Below are positions 1 to 10,788 of a DNA stretch of 64,000 nucleotides, one piece after another. Both the position numbers and the translations under genes were made by a program. The notes under the pieces are model-generated. The model worked only from the letters and a program-made list of their open reading frames with translations, searched no databases and was not told where the DNA came from. The DNA is from Cepaea nemoralis (lineage: Eukaryota > Mollusca > Gastropoda > Stylommatophora > Helicidae): positions 124,001 through 188,000 of the forward strand of contig JACEFZ010018186.1 in assembly GCA_014155875.1 (NCBI GenBank), read 5' to 3'. Every line of letters begins with the position of its first letter. Position 1 is the stretch's first letter.

Positions 1-17
1 AAAGAGAAGAACTTGAA

Positions 18-650
18 ATGCAGTTAAAAATTAAACAGCTAGAGCTCGAAACATCAGTCGATAAAGAATCTAGAAAGCTAGAAATGAAGGAAAAAGAAAA
101 TCAATACAAAATGTATCAAGGGATCGTCAAAAATGTTGCTACTGAGGGCTGTATCTCAGCATTCACCCAGAACTTTGAAACAATAATGGAACATTATCAG
201 ATCCCAGTTACAGATTGGAACATCATCTATATGAGAAGTCTGTCTGGGGAACCACTAAAAGTTATAGAGACTATCCCCAAAGAGTTAGGAAAGGACTAGC
301 ATTATATGAAAGCTAAAATTATGGCTCATTTCCTATTAGATGAAGCAGGGTACAGAGAACAGTTTGCTAAGTTATCTCCAAAAGCAACACAAACGTTCTC
401 TGACTACACTTCAGTAGTACAGGATGTATTTAGTAAGTGGTTATCATCAGCTAAAATTGATAACAATTTTGATAAGTTGAAAGATCTGATATTAAGAGAT
501 AAAATATCTCTTCTCTACCACCACCCTTTTCAAAATTTTTGCAAGAGTGCGAATGTCAGAGTGTACAGCAAATTGAAAAACGCGGTTCGGCATACTTTAC
601 AGCAAATAAAGATTGTTTTACAAGTGTGCAGAAAGATAGTGAATTCGTAG
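18..650 (+). pseudogene. gag: gag capsid region of the Gmr1-like element
   Basis: The first part (18-299) starts with a charged, coiled-coil-like stretch rich in Lys and Glu, then a capsid-like segment. A break near 300 shifts the frame. The second part (306-650) carries the pattern YREQF, then FSDY, then KWL, then FDKLKDLILRD, which matches the capsid segment of gypsy/Gmr1 gag proteins related to the vertebrate SCAN domain. The same pattern occurs in the gag at 53.7 kb. After about residue 65 of the second part the frame leaves gag and terminates. The structural Gag protein would form the particle; this copy cannot. Confidence 0.7.
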
Positions 651-730
651 CTGCTGCTACCTAAGAAAGATCAAAACCACATACTTACAACAGACACAAA
701 CCTTTTAGGCAAACTGTTGGTAACAATTAT

Positions 731-1400
731 CGTTGTAAATATTGTAATTTTCAACACAATGAAAGTGAGATGTGTGACAAACACCCTGGGTATCTTACAT
801 ACTTGCAGAATTATATAGACAAGCAAGACAGAGAGAGAAAGAACTACAAACGTTTAACCAAATGCTGCCTTTGCAAAGCGCACGGCCACTGGCGTCATCC
901 ATGTAAAGGAAAGCAGATGACAAGAAAAGCTAACGCGGCAATGTTTGGTAGCTCTTCCTCTGATGAAGAACTAGCAGAGATTCACCATCCAGCTAATGCA
1001 GCTGAAACCATTGATGTATTTCATCTGGGAAAATGCCCAACCTGTAACCGTTTCCATGAAGATGGCGTTTTAACATGCAGCCACTCCATACCTATAGCGA
1101 ATGAGGAAGCAAGTCTGGTTATAGATTCGAAAGGCAATCTGAATATCCATCAAGGGTATGTTAACGGCAAAGTAGCCAGTGTTTTACGTGATAGCAGAAG
1201 CACCCTCAATGTGTTTGAAGAAAGACTTTATCTTACCTGAAGATTACACAGGCAAACATGTGACACGCAGAATTTTCTCTGGAAATATTAAGAAATACCC
1301 ACTTGCATGGGCATATATTCAGACACCATTCTTGACAGGCAAGGTTAAATGCGCAGCATTATGTAACCCTGTTGTGATATAATCATTGGTAACCTTCCAG
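731..1400 (+). pseudogene. nucleocapsid zinc knuckles and retropepsin-like protease, inactivated
   Basis: Two Cys/His knuckles are visible: a variant with spacing C-x2-C-x3-H-x5-C near 733-776, and a canonical C-x2-C-x4-H-x4-C near 865-905. A protease-like segment follows (about 1085-1400). Its active-site triad reads DSR instead of DSG/DTG (near 1190), so the catalytic loop is damaged. The frame shifts soon afterwards, and in the next frame the protease continues (DYTGKHVTRR, then a segment ending before IIIG-like residues near 1380). The same order of knuckles, DSG and IIG is seen in better condition at 54.37-54.93 kb. Confidence 0.65.
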
Positions 1401-2095
1401 AAGTGAAAGATATGACACATGATTTTGTAACATCTTGCTGTGAAAGTACTTTAGCAAATGCAGTAACTAGATCAGCTACTGAATTTACAATCTCAGACCA
1501 ACCAGATTGAGACTTTAGAATTATTAAGTGCAACTATAACACCTCTTAAGAACATGAGGGAAGATTTTGTGAAGGCACAAAAGGCCGATGTGTCATTAGA
1601 AAAATATTTTAAACTTGTGGGTCAAAAGGCAAAACTAACGAAGAATGCTAGCTGGCACTTTGATTTGAAATCTGGTATCCTTACAAGGTACTACACAAAA
1701 AATGCCAAGACCATTGCACTAACGGTGTTACCAACTGAACACCGCAAAAAAGCATTGCAACTAGCACTTGACATACCTTTTGCAGGGCACATGGCCTATG
1801 CCAAAAACCAGAGCAAGGATTCTAACACAGTTCTACTGGCCCAAATTCTGCAGTGATATCAAGCAGTACTGTAGATCTTGTGACATCTGCCAAAAGCTTG
1901 TGAAAAAAGGGAAACACCCTCAAGCAGAACTGCAAACAACAGATCTTGCACGTAGGCCATTTGAGAAAATCTCAGTAGATATCGTAGGTCCTTTAAAACA
2001 TGTTACATCAAGAGGGAATAAGTATATTCTAACTGTAATTGATTTATGTACACGTTGGCTTGAGGCTGTAAACCCTTTAATAACTAACAAAAGGG

Positions 2096-3945
2096 AAATA
2101 ACTCCGCAAAATTAATGACTTGATATTTTGTAAAGTCATTATACACGAATTGGTTTGACATATAAATGTCCTAGATGACTAATAAACTAGAAAAATGGAC
2201 ACAGTTTAACATAAAGCAACATTAAAAACAATAAAACAAAAAGAAAGGTTTAAAAAAACATTTTAACTGGGGAAAAAATGTGAAGAAAAATTTTTTACTC
2301 ACAAAATGATGTTGAAAGTGTCCCGCACTATGTATCCAAGTGCCCTGATAGCAGCAAATATCCTGCACTATATATCCAAGTGCTTTGATACAAGTGATTC
2401 ATGGTATTTTGTGAAGCATTCCCCCTTGCACAGCCATATCTGACAGAGACTGCATCCAAAAACAACCTCACTGGCTCTGCTCTTCTTACCAGACTTGGTG
2501 TTCATCTTGGCACACCAGTAGCAAGTTTTCCTTTTGCCATCCATACGAATTAGTCTGTGGTCCAAAAGATTGCTGGTACCCAGACCTACAGTTGTGGGGC
2601 AAGAAGAAGCTTTCCGTTTCCTCGAAATGTCACCTGTCCACTCCACCCATTGATCTGTTGTAGGCGGCCACTGTTGTGGGTATCTGAACATCTTGTTTGC
2701 CACCGGGTGCCTTACGTGATGTGGATGTCATTCCTGGTGTCGTGTTGGTGGTACGTAGATTGACAACTCTCTTGTCCCTCCAAACAGTAGCCACAGTGTT
2801 ACCCTGTTGCCTAAAGATTACTGTATTGGCCTTCATCTTCTTTGTGCATAATGGCTTGCAGTCATCTGGCCATCCCTTCCTATTCGCCCTAAATGTTGAG
2901 CATATGTATGTCTTCTCACGCAGAAGATCGCGTGCCAGCTGTACAGAAGAGAAATAATTATCATAGTAGATGTGATGATTTTTCCCAAAGAAAGGTCTGC
3001 CTAACTTTGTCACAACATAATGACCAGATCCATGTGGCATTGGATCTTTCACCTTGCCAGTGTAGACATCAAAGTCTAGTAGGTAGCCGGTCGACGCATC
3101 TGCCGCACACCATACCTTGATCCCCCATGGGTTTGGCTTTCCCTTGATGTACTGCTTGAACTTTAGTCTACCATTGTAGGCAATCATGGCTTCATCAATG
3201 CTGATATCTCTGCCAGCAGAAAAACATGAGGATATGTTTTTCCTCACCATATCAAGGAACGGTCTTACCTTGTACAGTGGATCGTAATCTTTGTGGCCTA
3301 TGGGCTTCTGCTTACTGGTGTCATTGAGATGAAAATATTGGGAGATTTTTGCATATCTAGTTTTTCCCATGCACTGTGATACTCCGGGATGATAGAGATC
3401 TTCATCTGTGCTCCAATACATGGCAGTTTCAGGCAATTGAACATAGCCCATGAGTATAGCAAGACGAATATAAATTTTTATTTCCTGAGTGCTCACAGGT
3501 GACCAGTAAACATCCACTTTACCTGCCTTTTCTTGTCGTTGAGTGGCATACAAATTACGAATTAGTTTGTTCCATAGCAGACTGCCTCTGTAATCTTACA
3601 ATCAATGTCACTTTCTGCATCACTATCTCCTAAACAAATCAAAAGTTTCAGTGATATCCACAATAACACTGTCATAATCGACAGCCATACCTGCACAATC
3701 TTCAAGAAAATCGTGGCTGGATTCCATTTTTTTGGCGAATAGATGATACAAGACGAAAAATCGATATAATTTCGGACCAGTTGAATGGATTTCAAAACAG
3801 GAAGAACAAGGGAAACAACGCTTCCTGTTTCCTAGGCCTTGATACAATCGTAGATTCATTCATTCGCATAATTATTATTCAGAAGCGCTTGGGACAAGAC
3901 GTGTGTAAAAACGTGGATTTTGGGGGTAATAGTCGGGAATTAATA
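2096..3945 (-). mobile_element. piggyBac-family DNA transposon inserted in the integrase
   Basis: A minus-strand piggyBac transposase lies between two halves of one integrase core, so the element inserted there. piggyBac elements insert at TTAA. Candidate TTAA sites occur on both sides (in CCTTTAATAAC near 2078 and in GGGAATTAATAAG near 3935), but I could not match convincing terminal inverted repeats, so the ends are approximate. The stretch 3560-3945 contains no convincing transposase sequence apart from a possible acidic N-terminal piece. Confidence 0.7.
2368..3553 (-). pseudogene. piggyBac transposase with internal deletion (PGBD4-like)
   Basis: The 307-residue frame at 2630-3553 carries the three catalytic Asp motifs of piggyBac transposases: SIDEAMIAYNGR (Asp near residue 120), YYDNYFSS (near 198) and MGGVDR (near 306). 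Family landmarks such as LAILMGYVQLP and WGIKVWCAAD are also present. The frame ends right after MGGVDR. A second frame (2368-2703) supplies the C-terminal cysteine-rich zinc-binding domain (CYWC, then FGCSLCQIWLC and CF). About 70-100 residues that normally lie between the third Asp and this domain are missing, so the protein could not work. The enzyme class excises and inserts DNA at TTAA. Confidence 0.85.
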
Positions 3946-4569
3946 AGAACATTACTTCTAAGGATGTTATATAAGTCTTTTTTCACATCTTTGCGATGAT
4001 ATGTTTTCCTGATACGATTCTATCTGATATAGGAAGTCAATTTATTTCTGCGGCGACTCAAGCCTTTAACAAAATGCTAGGCATTAAACAGTGTTTCAAC
4101 AGGCCCTATCAACCTAATTCAACGGGTACTATAGAAAAGATGAATGGTGACTTTGAAACATATGTTAGCGAAAGTCACTCAAGAATGCCCAAATGACTGG
4201 CACGCCTTTTTACCTGCCAAACTTTTCGCTTACCGAGAAGTACCTCACTCTAGCACTGGTTTCTCACCTTTTGAGTTAGTTTATGGTGCCAAACCACGCG
4301 GGCCATTATCTATTTATCATATTTTGTTAACTGAACTTGATAATGAACATAAAACTGTATCACCATATGAGCATGTAACAACATTACGTGATAGGATCAT
4401 GAAATCATGACTATTGGCTAAAGAATAATTAAGACAATCTGGTGCCATCTACAGAGAATATGCCAACAGAGGAAATAGGACAATAACACTGACACCAGGA
4501 CAGGACGTACTACTTCTATTGCCCAGTGACAAAACCTCCCAATAGACTCATGGCAAGGACCGTTCAAAA

Positions 4570-5272
4570 TGTTACGACAAATTTCGACTGTAGACTACGA
4601 GGTTGCAATAAACAACAAAAACAAAATATTTCACATTATCATGTTGAAACCCTACTACAACAGAGACGGAGACCAAGGCGAGACAGCAGCAAGCACAACC
4701 GTAGTGGACCACACAGAATCAGGAGATACAGACGAAATACCAGTTCCATCACTTGATACGTCTGACACACTACAAGACGTCAAACTATGTCCTGATCTTT
4801 CTCAGACTGAGACCGACAATTGCACACAACTGTTACAAGACTATAGGACCATTTTCTCTAACCATCCAGGACAGACATATCTAGTAGAACATCAAATCAT
4901 ACTGACGACTCACTTACCAATAAAATGCAGACCGTACTCAATACCCAGACACTACAAGGACAAATTACATCAAGAAATTATAGAACTGGAGAAAAACCAA
5001 ATCATTAGAAGATCACAATCACATTATTGTTCTCATATTGTGATTGTCAAAAAGAAGGACAACTCAATACGCCTATGCGTTGACTATCGAAAACTAAACG
5101 CAATAACACAGATTTAGAACCCATGGCTAACTGTGAGGACATACTGACAGAGATGACAGATGCCAAATACTTTACTAAACTGGACATGACGGAAGGGTAC
5201 TGGCAAATATCCATGACCGAAGACTCCATACACTTGATAGCATTTGCCACACCCTGGACAACTTACTCACAC
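4570..5272 (+). pseudogene. N-terminal half of reverse transcriptase, directly after the integrase GPY/F module
   Basis: After the GPY/F module an acidic linker leads into typical Ty3/gypsy RT sequence: IKCRPYSIPRHYKD, then IIELEKNQIIRRSQS, VIVKKKDNSIRLCVDYRKLNAIT (split quotation). A stop interrupts at 5117, and the match continues as ILTEMTDAKYFTKLDMTEG and YWQISM, where the first catalytic Asp lies in KLDM. The match ends near 5272, before the YxDD motif, where a LINE tail begins. The RT sits on the C-terminal side of integrase, which defines the unusual pol order of this element. Confidence 0.8.
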
Positions 5273-5274
5273 TA

Positions 5275-5700
5275 AGAGAGTGTTCAGTCATGCTCAGTCT
5301 TCGTAGACTTAGATGGATAGGACATCTTAGGAGGATGGATGATGTAGAATACCAAAGGACATCTTTTTTGGTGAATTACAGATGGGTAAGAGATCTCAGG
5401 GTCGGCCTCTACTACGATACAAAGATGTGTGTAAGCGGGACATGATTGATACAGGCATTGATTATGCACATTGGGAGCAAGTCGCCGCTGAACGTGTTGC
5501 ATGGAAGGCAAACATCAGAAATTGAATAAAGACAAAGGAGAAAATTTTTGCAGATAAGTCACACACCGAACGTGTGAGACGTTAGATGGTGCATGATGGT
5601 GGAAATGACCACGTGTTCACATGCACCCACTGTGAACGGACATTTACAGCGCAAATTGGCCTTATCAGTCACATTCGCTACCACCACAGGTAAAAGTTAT
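5275..5700 (+). pseudogene. LINE ORF2 C-terminal tail fragment
   Basis: Across two frames the sequence reads RLRWIGHLRRMDD, then a GKRSQGRP-like segment, RYKDVCKRDM, WEQVAAERVAW, and a final C2H2-like finger (CTHCERTFTAQIGLISHIRYHH, quoted in parts: CTHC, then HIRYHH). The same order of motifs ends the LINE at 23.94-26.75 kb, so this is the 3' end of a related element, 5'-truncated and with frameshifts. It abuts the broken RT of the gypsy element at about 5275. Confidence 0.7.
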
Positions 5701-6634
5701 TATGCCTCTTTAAAGCACAAACTGTCGTCTGTCAAGACGGCAAGGTGCCAATATAAGTGTAACGCTACCATATTGACAAAAGAACACTCCACACTAGCAG
5801 TGCGACTTTTCTAGCAAATCTACTCGGTAAATAATAAATGTGGCTGCTACCAACAAACAAGTTATTGTGTATATTTCTTAACACGTCGACTGTGTAAAGG
5901 ACTTGTCTATAGTTCTAACTCTACATACAACATTGCACTAGTGCTGTTATTACACACACAGTTAACACACGAGCTAGATTGTGCCACGGGCGCTATCGAT
6001 AATGCTACTAAATTATTCATGAGATTGGTTTTGGCAAACACTGCGCAATGGTAATATTATATTTGCGGATTGCAGATCGGTACGAACAAAGAATAGATAA
6101 TATTGTCTTTACCTTAGAATGAGAGACACTGTAGAATTCTGCCGTCTCCATGTCAAACACTGACAAACGCCATGAAGACAGGAATGTTGACAGATCTCAT
6201 TCTACATCTGTTTGAGTTGCTAGCTGGGGTGCGACTAAGACAGACAAAGCTAGTCCGCTGAGTTGAGCACCACTCAACATTCGAGGTTCCAGTGAATCAC
6301 GCAGAAAGACACTTTCTCGTGCAACACCTATTTGAGTTGTGTCGTACGTGCTTGGGTACAGGTCGCTAACTCAACCGAACATTCACTTGACTGTACTCGA
6401 AACGTCTAGAACAGAAGAAGTCAGACGGGTTCCCCCGAGGTATAAACAGCCTAGAAGAGAAGCAACTCTGTTAACCTCGTCCTACAGGGGATTCTCCAGT
6501 GTGAAGACACGCGAATTGGGTCATTCTGTGACAGATAGTTTGTATTTGAATATTAGTAAAAATAATTTAGTAGTGTATGTAAGGGAGTTGAACCTTGCCT
6601 TGATTCTGCAAGTTTAAACTAATTTTCTGTACTC
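5700..6634. other. Unassigned stretch, possible LTR or promoter remnant
   Basis: No gene is recognisable. The stretch has a TATA-like TATAAA near 6440 followed by purine-rich sequence, and repeated short pieces such as GAGTTG and CAACATT/CACTCAAC. It could be LTR or leader sequence of the gypsy element to the left, but I found no second copy in the window to support this. Confidence 0.25.
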
Positions 6635-7754
6635 TGCTAGTGTTTGAAGTAGTTTTGTGTGTGTGCGTGCGTGTCGTTGGATGTTTTAGGATGAGTGTTC
6701 AGAAATATTACCTTGTAAATGTTAGTTTGTTTGCCTGTGTGTGTTTGTATTAGTTTTTGTAGAGTTTCCACTATATCTGTGACTGATTGACATGTGTAGA
6801 ATGTGTTCTTCTGTCTCTTTTGTGTTGTTCCTGCATAGTTGGCATTTTCCTAATTATCTGGATCTGAAAGCTACTTTGGGTATTATGGGAGTCATATTAA
6901 AAATCAGTCTGTACGTGATTTCTTTCACCGTAGGTGTGATATGTTGTGTAAGTTGGAAAAGGTGGATGTGTAGCCGGATGTGAAATATTTTTGTCCTCTT
7001 TTGATTCTCAGTTTTAGTGAAGTGCTTGTTTACTAACTAACTGTTTATATATTTCTCGTGTTGTTTCGTGTATTAAATGTTCATGTTATTGTATTGCCTG
7101 CATACAAGTGTGATAGAAAGATGGTAGTATGCCATGATAATGTGCTGCTGCATTGTTTAGTTTGTGAGATGTTTTATTTTGAATGCTATATAGTTAGTTA
7201 GTGAGTCGAGGTTCCCCATTATGCTCCATTCCTTTGCTAATCTATGATATTCTGGATGTCTGATAATATTGCCTATGTGGCTGATTCTAAGTGCTTGTAT
7301 TTTTGTTTATATGTCCTGAAGTGCCATTCCTCCTTGTTTCTTGTTCTGTATGAGAGTTTTATGCTGTGTACTGTGTATTGTCTTACTAAATATGAAATGT
7401 CTTATCTGTTTATTTATGTCTGTGATTGTCCGTTTTGGAAGTCTTAACACTGTCACTAAGTATATTATTTTTGGTATGATGTATGTGTTAACTATTATGT
7501 TTCTACCAAATATTGTTGCTGTTTTGTATTTATACATATGTAGCATGTCTGTGATCTGTTGGGTCAGTGCGTGTCATGTCTGGAAATGTGATGCCATACA
7601 GCTTTATGGTGTCTGTGTGTCTCAGGTCTGTAGGTAAATCAGACTTTTGTTTCCACTTTCCTAGGCCCAATATCTGTGATTTCTGTCCATTAACTTTGGC
7701 TCCACTGCCTTTTCCAAAATGGGTAAAGGTTTTGGAGGGGGGGGGGGGGGTCAT
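6635..7754 (-). pseudogene. LINE-A ORF2 fragment (post-RT to C-terminal Cys/His region)
   Basis: Read on the minus strand from 7754 downward, the product matches the LINE-A ORF2: FTHFGKGSGAKV, then SQILGLGKWKQKSDL, TIFGRNIIVNTYIIPKI and, after several breaks, KEITYRL and CQLCRNNTKETEEHI near 6800-6840. Compared with the copy at 31-34 kb, the YADD block lies upstream of this fragment and is missing. The extreme C-terminus is also missing here but is found just upstream on the same strand (7755-8346), so the two pieces are in swapped order. Confidence 0.75.
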
Positions 7755-7792
7755 AACTGTAAGGGTTCATTCATCCCCCCCCCCCCCCCCTT
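7735..7792. repeat. Facing poly(G) and poly(C) runs
   Basis: A run of about 16 G is followed, some 25 bases later, by about 17 C. The two runs could pair as a hairpin. They lie at the join between two LINE-A fragments. Confidence 0.8.
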
Positions 7793-8346
7793 TGCTCTCC
7801 TTATTTTAATTTTTAATTTTTTTGGTTAAAAAAAAACAAAAATAAGCATTTGTATTAAACAAATGTTTACAATATCATTGGTTTGGTAACCATATGTGAT
7901 TTTGTATTCATTCATTCAACATTCACTCACATTTTTCTGTTTCTTTCTAGCACTCCTGTATACTAAATTATAATATCATAAAGAAGAGTATGTATGTTTA
8001 CTAATATCTGTGACAATTTGTGTTTACAACATAGGAAATTACTCATTGGTCTTGGTGACCATAAGTGATTTTATATCCATTCATTCAAACTTTCATCCAC
8101 ATTTTCCTGTTTCTTTTTCGCACTCATGCATACTGGAAAGTTTAATTTGTAATGTTCTTTTAAAAGCGATAAGTATATTTTACTGTGGAAATATCTGTAA
8201 TATTTTGTGTGTGTACATAAAGGAAATTAAGTGTGTGTTATATGTGCGGTGTTTGTATGTGGCTAAGTTTCTGCATGTCCATATAAGATGTCTGTAGTAA
8301 GAAAGTGCTATAAGTAGTTTTGTGTGTATGTCTTTTGCTGTCTTTA
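7755..8346 (-). mobile_element. LINE-A ORF2 C-terminus and start of its 3' UTR
   Basis: On the minus strand from about 8346, the sequence encodes a segment equivalent to the last 50 or so residues of LINE-A ORF2 (ALSYYRHLIWTCRN, then THLISFMYTHKI). It then runs into the AT-rich 3' UTR with its C/G-rich and purine-rich blocks, down to about 7755. It joins at the left to an upstream part of the same ORF, giving a permuted arrangement. Confidence 0.7.
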
Positions 8347-10788
8347 GCAAAGACAACAATCACAGTATCAAAAAGGTGGGAAAGGGGGATGTGCAGTTTA
8401 CGGGTTTACAAAGCCATATATATTTATAATGATTACAATGATACTAATGCAAATAACAACCAAATACATAAATAATAATATTAATAATGACAAGGAATAA
8501 TTTAAAAATGCTAAGGGTGATAACAATAACATTGTTTTTGTTAAACAGCAATGATAATAAACAGCGATGATAATAATATTAATAGTTAAACCTGTGATTC
8601 CATTTGCTAAAATGATTATCTTAGGAATGGTGTTTACATGAAATACATCTATAATAATAATGACAAGGACTAAAACTGCTAAGGGTGATAACAATAACAG
8701 CAAAGATAAATAGACAGCAAAGATAATAATAGTTAATCATGTGATTCCATTTGCTAAAATGCTTATCCTAGGAATGGTGTTTACATGAAATGCATCTAAA
8801 ATAATAATGGCAAGGAATAAAACTACTAAGGGTGATAACAGCATTGCTAATAAATGCAATGATAAGTACTCAATGAAAATAGTGATAGTCCCACTTTCAC
8901 CCATTTGACCCACCACACTAATGGGTAATGATGGTAAAGGCAGGATAAATTTTGGAACCAAAGGGTGAGGGTGTCAGCAAAGGCAACAAACAAACCATGA
9001 GTGAGGGAAGGGGGGGGGGTCTCATGGGAAATGAGGTTATATATTAATAAAGTTTACTATATTAATAATGCAACTAAAACCAAATACATCAATGATAATG
9101 ATGACTAACATTTACCTACTAAGGGTGATAACAGTACTGATAGTAACAGCAATGATGATAATAGTTATGATAATGATCCCACTTTCCAAAACTGTGATTC
9201 CATTTGCTAGAATGATTTTCCTAGGAATGGTGTTAGCATAGCATAATAGGTACATATAAATTGCAACATAGTAGAAGTAAAAGGAGTTGGTTTTCTTTTC
9301 CTCCTTGCTTATTTTTTGGTCTTATTTGTAAGGGTTCATTCATTTTTTCCCTTCCTCTTGTGTGTGTGTGTTGTTTTTTTTATTATTTATTGTAAAAGGT
9401 AAACAAGCATCAGTATTAGCACACATTTTTACAATCTTTACATTTTTGTTTTCCTTGCCATTCTCTCACCAATTTGGTTCCACTCCACCAATGCCATTAC
9501 CCCCCTCTCTGGGCAATGATAGTAAAGGCAGGATAAATATTTGAACCAAACCGGTGTGGGTATCAGCAAAGGCAGCATCAAACCATCAGCAAGGGGAGGG
9601 GGGGGGCACATGGGAAAGGGGTTTTGGTTTATTACTAATGATGATAATAATAAAAATGACAGGAGGAGACATACTGAGGGTAATAACAGCAATTATAACA
9701 AACAGCAATGGTAATAATAGTTATGAAAATGATAAACATTTTTACAATATGTGATTCCATTTGCTAGGATGATTTTCTTTGTAATGGTGTTAAACATAGC
9801 CTAGCAGGTACATACACATGCAAACTGCAGTTTTAATAATACTTGGAGTAAAGGAGTGGGTTTTATTTTCCTCCTTGTTTTTTTCCCCTAAATGTAGGGG
9901 TTTATTCATATTTCCCTCTTTGCTCTCTCTTTCTTTTCTTTTCTTTAAAAATAATAATTAACCAGATATTTGTATTTGCATAAGTTTTTACAGTATTATT
10001 GGTTTGATAACCATATGTGTTTTTGTATTTATTCATTCATTCAACCCTCACTCACATGATTCAAAGGGGGTGACTAAGAGAAAGGGAAATCTTTACATTT
10101 TTGTTTCCTGCGCTACCCTCCCACTAATTGTTCAATTCCATCAATGCTCTCCTGACCACCCTTAGTAATGATGGCACCGGCAGGACAAAAATTTGAACCA
10201 ACCAGTGGGGTTAGTAGCAAAGGCAACAAACTGTAAGCAAGGGGGGGAGGGGGGGGCGGGGGAGATGAAATTGTAAAATAATAATGATGATATCAATAAT
10301 ACTTATAACATTAAAAATACTAAGGATAGTAAAGGTAGAATAAAGATAGTCATAATAATAATGATGATAATCATTATAATAAACAATAATAATAAAATAA
10401 TAATAATAATAATAATAGTATAACAAATATGTGAGTTTATTTACTAAAGTGATAATCTTAGTAGTGGTGGTAGTATAGCACAACAAATGCATTCAAAGCC
10501 AAACATTCCATAAATAGTACATTGGAATGGGAGGAGTTTAATTTTCTTTTCTCCTTTTTTCTTTTCCCTCTTGTCTATAAGGGTGAAACCATCATTTTGA
10601 AACAAGTAAAACAAGCATTTATACTTCCACTATTCTTTACATAAGGGATTTTCCATTGGTCTTTTGACCATATGTGATCTATTTAATCATCCACTCACCA
10701 TTCATTCACAGTTTCTTCTTTTTTTCTCTCACTCATGTATACCAAAATTACCAAAAAATTCCCAAAATTGCCAGAGTTGGTATACCAT
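8347..10788 (-). other. LINE-A 3' UTR (minus strand), modular and AT-rich
   Basis: Downstream of the ORF2 stop on the minus strand lie about 2.4 kb without coding sequence. They are built of repeated, diverged modules: an AT-rich block with TGGAATCACA and ACACCATTCCTA, an (ATT)-rich block, a C-run (seen as G-run on the plus strand near 9008, 9600 and 10240), a block with CCTGCCTTTACCATCATT, and a purine-rich block. The same modules occur at 15.7-18.5, 34.0-39.6, 43.9-45.1 and 58.8-60.1 kb. Confidence 0.75.

Larger units (their letters stand above)
1554..4700 (+). pseudogene. integrase (zinc domain, catalytic core, GPY/F module), split by a piggyBac insertion
   Basis: At 1554-2115 the zinc domain is visible as AGH (second His; the first His is replaced, reading ALD) and CRSCDICQ. 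The catalytic core starts with SVDIVGP (first Asp) and TVIDLCTRWLEA. After the inserted DNA the core resumes at about 3945 with SDIGSQF (second Asp) and QPNSTGTIEKMNG (catalytic Glu), and later DWHAFLP and HSSTGFSPFELVYG. Downstream, LTPGQDVLLLLPSD and WQGPFKMLRQI, then FHIIMLKPYY, form the GPY/F module at about 4480-4650. The frame breaks several times. Integrase would join the element's DNA to the host chromosome. Confidence 0.8.
1..5275 (+). mobile_element. Decayed Ty3/gypsy-type LTR retrotransposon with integrase before RT (Gmr1-like order)
   Basis: Recognisable pieces follow one another on the plus strand: gag (18-650), zinc knuckles and protease (about 730-1400), integrase (1554-2095 and about 3945-4410), a GPY/F-like module (about 4450-4700) and the first part of a reverse transcriptase (about 4790-5272). 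In ordinary Ty3/gypsy elements RT and RNase H lie between protease and integrase. Here integrase comes first, as described for Gmr1-like elements. All frames carry stops or shifts, so it is dead. A piggyBac element interrupts the integrase and a LINE fragment cuts off the RT at about 5275. No LTR is visible: the left end is outside the window. Confidence 0.8.
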
